DNA from: a virus
Length of the DNA: 59,605 nucleotides
Virus record (IMG/VR): IMGVR_UViG_3300044615_000612
Span: 1 to 59,605 of that record
Reading direction: 5' to 3' (one strand)
Below the pieces are notes generated by a model. That model worked only from the letters and a program-made list of their open reading frames with translations, was not told the origin of the DNA and searched no databases. Shown here piece by piece: positions 57,878 to 59,605 of the stretch. Position numbers and translations under genes: made by a program. Position 1 is the first letter of the stretch. Every line of letters starts with the position of its first letter.

Positions 57878-58759
57878 ATGTACAAGGTTGCGCAGATTCT
57901 CCAGCCCGGTGAGGGTAATGCCAAGATTTCCCACCATGGCACTGACTACAAGGTCTTCACCATCTCACTGGCATCGTCTGACAGCTCTGGACATAACACC
58001 TGTCCACGGGCTTTGAAACGCTCTGTCATGGAGTGGATGCTGGATCAGGGTAAGGACATTCATGACATTGCCGCCTATGCCAATGCCCGTGGGTTGTCTA
58101 CCTGTTCTGGCCCCTGTGTCACCTGGGAGGCAGGCCATGGCAGGACTGACCATGTGCGTCAGGCCAGGGTCAACCTGACCAACTGGTTGTTTGAGAATCC
58201 CCGGTCGTTCAAGGCGTACCTGCTGCGCCAGATGACCAGCCTGACCAAGTACCACTCTGACGCTGAGATCGCCTGTCGGCCCAATGTCGATAGCGATGTC
58301 AACTGGCTGGCACTGGTGCGGGAGATGTTCGACTTCCTGTGGCGGTTCTGGGACTACACCAAATGCTCTGAGCGGCTGGGCAATGTCCCCTCCAACTACC
58401 ACCTGACCTACTCCGTCAACGACGGTACGCAGGCCAGGGACTGGGACAGGGTCTACCGCACCAACTCCAACATCGCCGTGGTGTTTGACTCCCTGTGGAA
58501 CCCATGGGGGTCCAAGTTCGGCTACCTGCCTGCCACCTGGACTGACCCGTTTGGCAGGGTCTGGCCTGTGGTGGACGGCGACCGGCAGGAACTGCGGTTT
58601 CTGGACCCTGTCGGCGTCTGCGTTGGCCTGCGTCTCAAGGGTGACGAGGACAAGCGGGACGATGCCTGCGAGACCGACTTCGTTGCGCCAGTGGGCATCA
58701 CTGGCTTTGACACCATCCATCCGGCCGATGCCCCGGTCGGCCATTACCTGGGAGTGTGA
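57878..58759 (+). CDS. GP88-family protein
   Basis: 293 aa, ATG behind TGGAGG. GEGNAKI...YKVFTISLASSDSSGHNTCP, a C-rich CSGPCV loop, HVRQARVNLTNWLFENP, and FWDYTKCSERLGNVPSNYHLTYS match the family named after mycobacteriophage gene 88. The Cys motifs may bind metal or an iron-sulphur cluster. First rightward gene after the palindrome; likely early. Function not established. Confidence 0.78.
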   Translation: MYKVAQILQPGEGNAKISHHGTDYKVFTISLASSDSSGHNTCPRALKRSVMEWMLDQGKDIHDIAAYANARGLSTCSGPCVTWEAGHGRTDHVRQARVNLTNWLFENPRSFKAYLLRQMTSLTKYHSDAEIACRPNVDSDVNWLALVREMFDFLWRFWDYTKCSERLGNVPSNYHLTYSVNDGTQARDWDRVYRTNSNIAVVFDSLWNPWGSKFGYLPATWTDPFGRVWPVVDGDRQELRFLDPVGVCVGLRLKGDEDKRDDACETDFVAPVGITGFDTIHPADAPVGHYLGV

Positions 58760-58761
58760 GC

Positions 58762-58935
58762 ATGAACTACGACTGGCTGGGTTATGGACTGCTACTGAAG
58801 TTTGACAACGGCACCGTCTTCCTTCAGGGGGACGAGGCATCTGAGTTGTACGACCAACTAGAGGAATGCAGCAGCGTAGAGGAGTTTGGGTTGCTGATTG
58901 GTGACTACGCGGAACTGGCCGAAAAGGAGGACTGA
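58762..58935 (+). CDS. 57-aa acidic protein
   Basis: ATG at 58762, two bases after the GP88 stop. GYGLLLKFDNGTVFLQGDEASELYDQLEECSS, acidic C-terminus. Followed within two bases by the next ATG. Function unknown. Confidence 0.65.
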   Translation: MNYDWLGYGLLLKFDNGTVFLQGDEASELYDQLEECSSVEEFGLLIGDYAELAEKED

Positions 58936-58936
58936 C

Positions 58937-59155
58937 ATGTACGACGTGCTATCCCCTGACGGTTTTTCTATAACGCCTGACGAGGTCTACCCGGATCTGG
59001 AATCGGCCCATGCTGCGGCGGTGGCATTTGCCGAGCGGTTTCAGTTTCAGGGCTTCTACAGCACTGCTAGGCGGGAGCGTATCCCGCTGACTGACATTGC
59101 GGGCAGGTGCCGCATTGTTGAGGTACCGGACGACTACTTGGAGGAGGATGAGTGA
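58937..59155 (+). CDS. 72-aa hypothetical protein
   Basis: ATG at 58937 behind AAAAGGAGGACTG. Beta/alpha pattern (DGFSITPDEVYPDLESAHAAA), acidic C-terminal LEEDE. TGATG-coupled to the HTPGPW gene. The family of DFES/SPDG small phage proteins comes to mind; no function is known. Confidence 0.65.
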   Translation: MYDVLSPDGFSITPDEVYPDLESAHAAAVAFAERFQFQGFYSTARRERIPLTDIAGRCRIVEVPDDYLEEDE

Positions 59156-59487
59156 TGAGTCACACACCAGGACCGTGGCACTACCACTACGCCACTGCGG
59201 TTGGCGAGGAAAGCGAGGACGGCGACTACAACGCAGCATTCGGAATCACCAGCCGCAGCAAGGAAGAGTTCCAGGCAGACGGCAACCGCGGTGATCTGGT
59301 GGCCTATGTGCCATGGGACTGTGATCACATTGCCAATGCCCGCCTCATCGCCGCTGCGCCGGAGATGCTGGCTGCCCTGCGGGAACTTGTCCACTATGAC
59401 GAAGGCAGTAGTGAGCAGGGGTCTTACGGATACGAAGTTCTGAGTCGATGCAAGGCAGTCATCGCCAAAGCAGAAGGGAGGGAGTGA
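59155..59487 (+). CDS. HTPGPW-family small protein, complete copy
   Basis: 110 aa. MSHTPGPW start and ARLIAAAPEML core; this is the intact version of the truncated copy at the window start. TGATG-coupled. A paralogue lies at 463-774. Widespread in phages; function unknown. Confidence 0.78.
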   Translation: MSHTPGPWHYHYATAVGEESEDGDYNAAFGITSRSKEEFQADGNRGDLVAYVPWDCDHIANARLIAAAPEMLAALRELVHYDEGSSEQGSYGYEVLSRCKAVIAKAEGRE

Positions 59488-59605
59488 TGGGCATTACCAA
59501 TCCGCCTGCCGCGTGCGAATTGCACAGTGCGTTGGCTGACATGCTGGAGGAGTATGAATACGACACCGAATGCCATGAGCAGTCCGGGATGAACACCCGG
59601 TCACA
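59252..59605. repeat. Right copy of terminal direct repeat
   Basis: Same sequence as bases 1-354 with 7 substitutions. Spans the 3' part of the HTPGPW gene and the 5' part of the next gene. Confidence 0.9.
59487..59605 (+). CDS. 3'-truncated copy of the 236-463 gene
   Basis: It opens with MGITNPPAACELHSALAD and runs off the window end. Four residue changes from the 236 copy (S/P, W/C, R/Q, A/T). Confidence 0.75.
   Translation, partial: MGITNPPAACELHSALADMLEEYEYDTECHEQSGMNTRS

Noticed and set aside
57716-58759. Longer GP88 start at 57716
   Set aside because: The 54 extra residues run through the palindrome and direct repeats; ATG 57878 has TGGAGG.
1-59605. Stop-codon reassignment as a cause of long overlaps
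   Set aside because: TGA, TAA and TAG all end genes at coupled junctions with clear starts.

Overview
This window looks like one complete, tailed, double-stranded DNA phage (or prophage-like) genome of about 59.25 kb, cut at an arbitrary point. The first 354 bases recur as the last 354 bases with 7 mismatches, so the ends appear to join into a circularly permuted map. The sequence is GC-rich. Genes are packed with TGATG, ATGA and GTGA stop/start overlaps, and most have recognisable Shine-Dalgarno sequences.

Host: unproven. Weak hints point to a planctomycete or another bacterium with a protein-rich envelope. The lysis-like region holds a papain-like and a subtilisin-like protease with small membrane proteins and no recognisable muramidase or amidase. 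One virion-region protein is about 23% cysteine. The tail and core gene set (portal, terminase, tubular/adaptor and nozzle-like proteins, no sheath or obvious tape measure) suggests a podovirus-like particle.

Layout. (1) 57.7-59.6 kb plus 0-6.6 kb, rightward: a GP88-family gene, about twenty small accessory genes, a DUF932 protein, a small HTH protein and a serine recombinase. Two good intrinsic terminators (1661-1705, 3910-3946) divide this region. (2) 6.1-10.3 kb, leftward: sigma-like protein and a protease/membrane-protein cassette. (3) 10.2-18.3 kb, leftward: nucleases, HNH, DUF3820, SF2 helicase, SSB, ERF annealase and a PD-(D/E)XK exonuclease. (4) 18.26-19.09 kb, rightward: tyrosine integrase. 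(5) 19.1-55.7 kb, leftward: virion genes. In transcription order these are HEXXH and ART-like proteins, a Cys-rich protein, scaffold, capsid, long Q/P-rich proteins, a GT-methyltransferase fusion, terminase, portal, fibres with a second glycosyltransferase, tail proteins, a collagen-like protein and large internal proteins. (6) 55.7-57.9 kb: a control region with strong inverted and direct repeats, from which leftward and rightward transcription diverge.

How it fits together: exonuclease + ERF + SSB + helicase form a recombination/replication module. Integrase and the second recombinase imply a temperate lifestyle. Two glycosyltransferases near fibre and terminase genes suggest that virion or host-surface sugars are modified. 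All functions are inferred from motifs read by eye; no database search was run.
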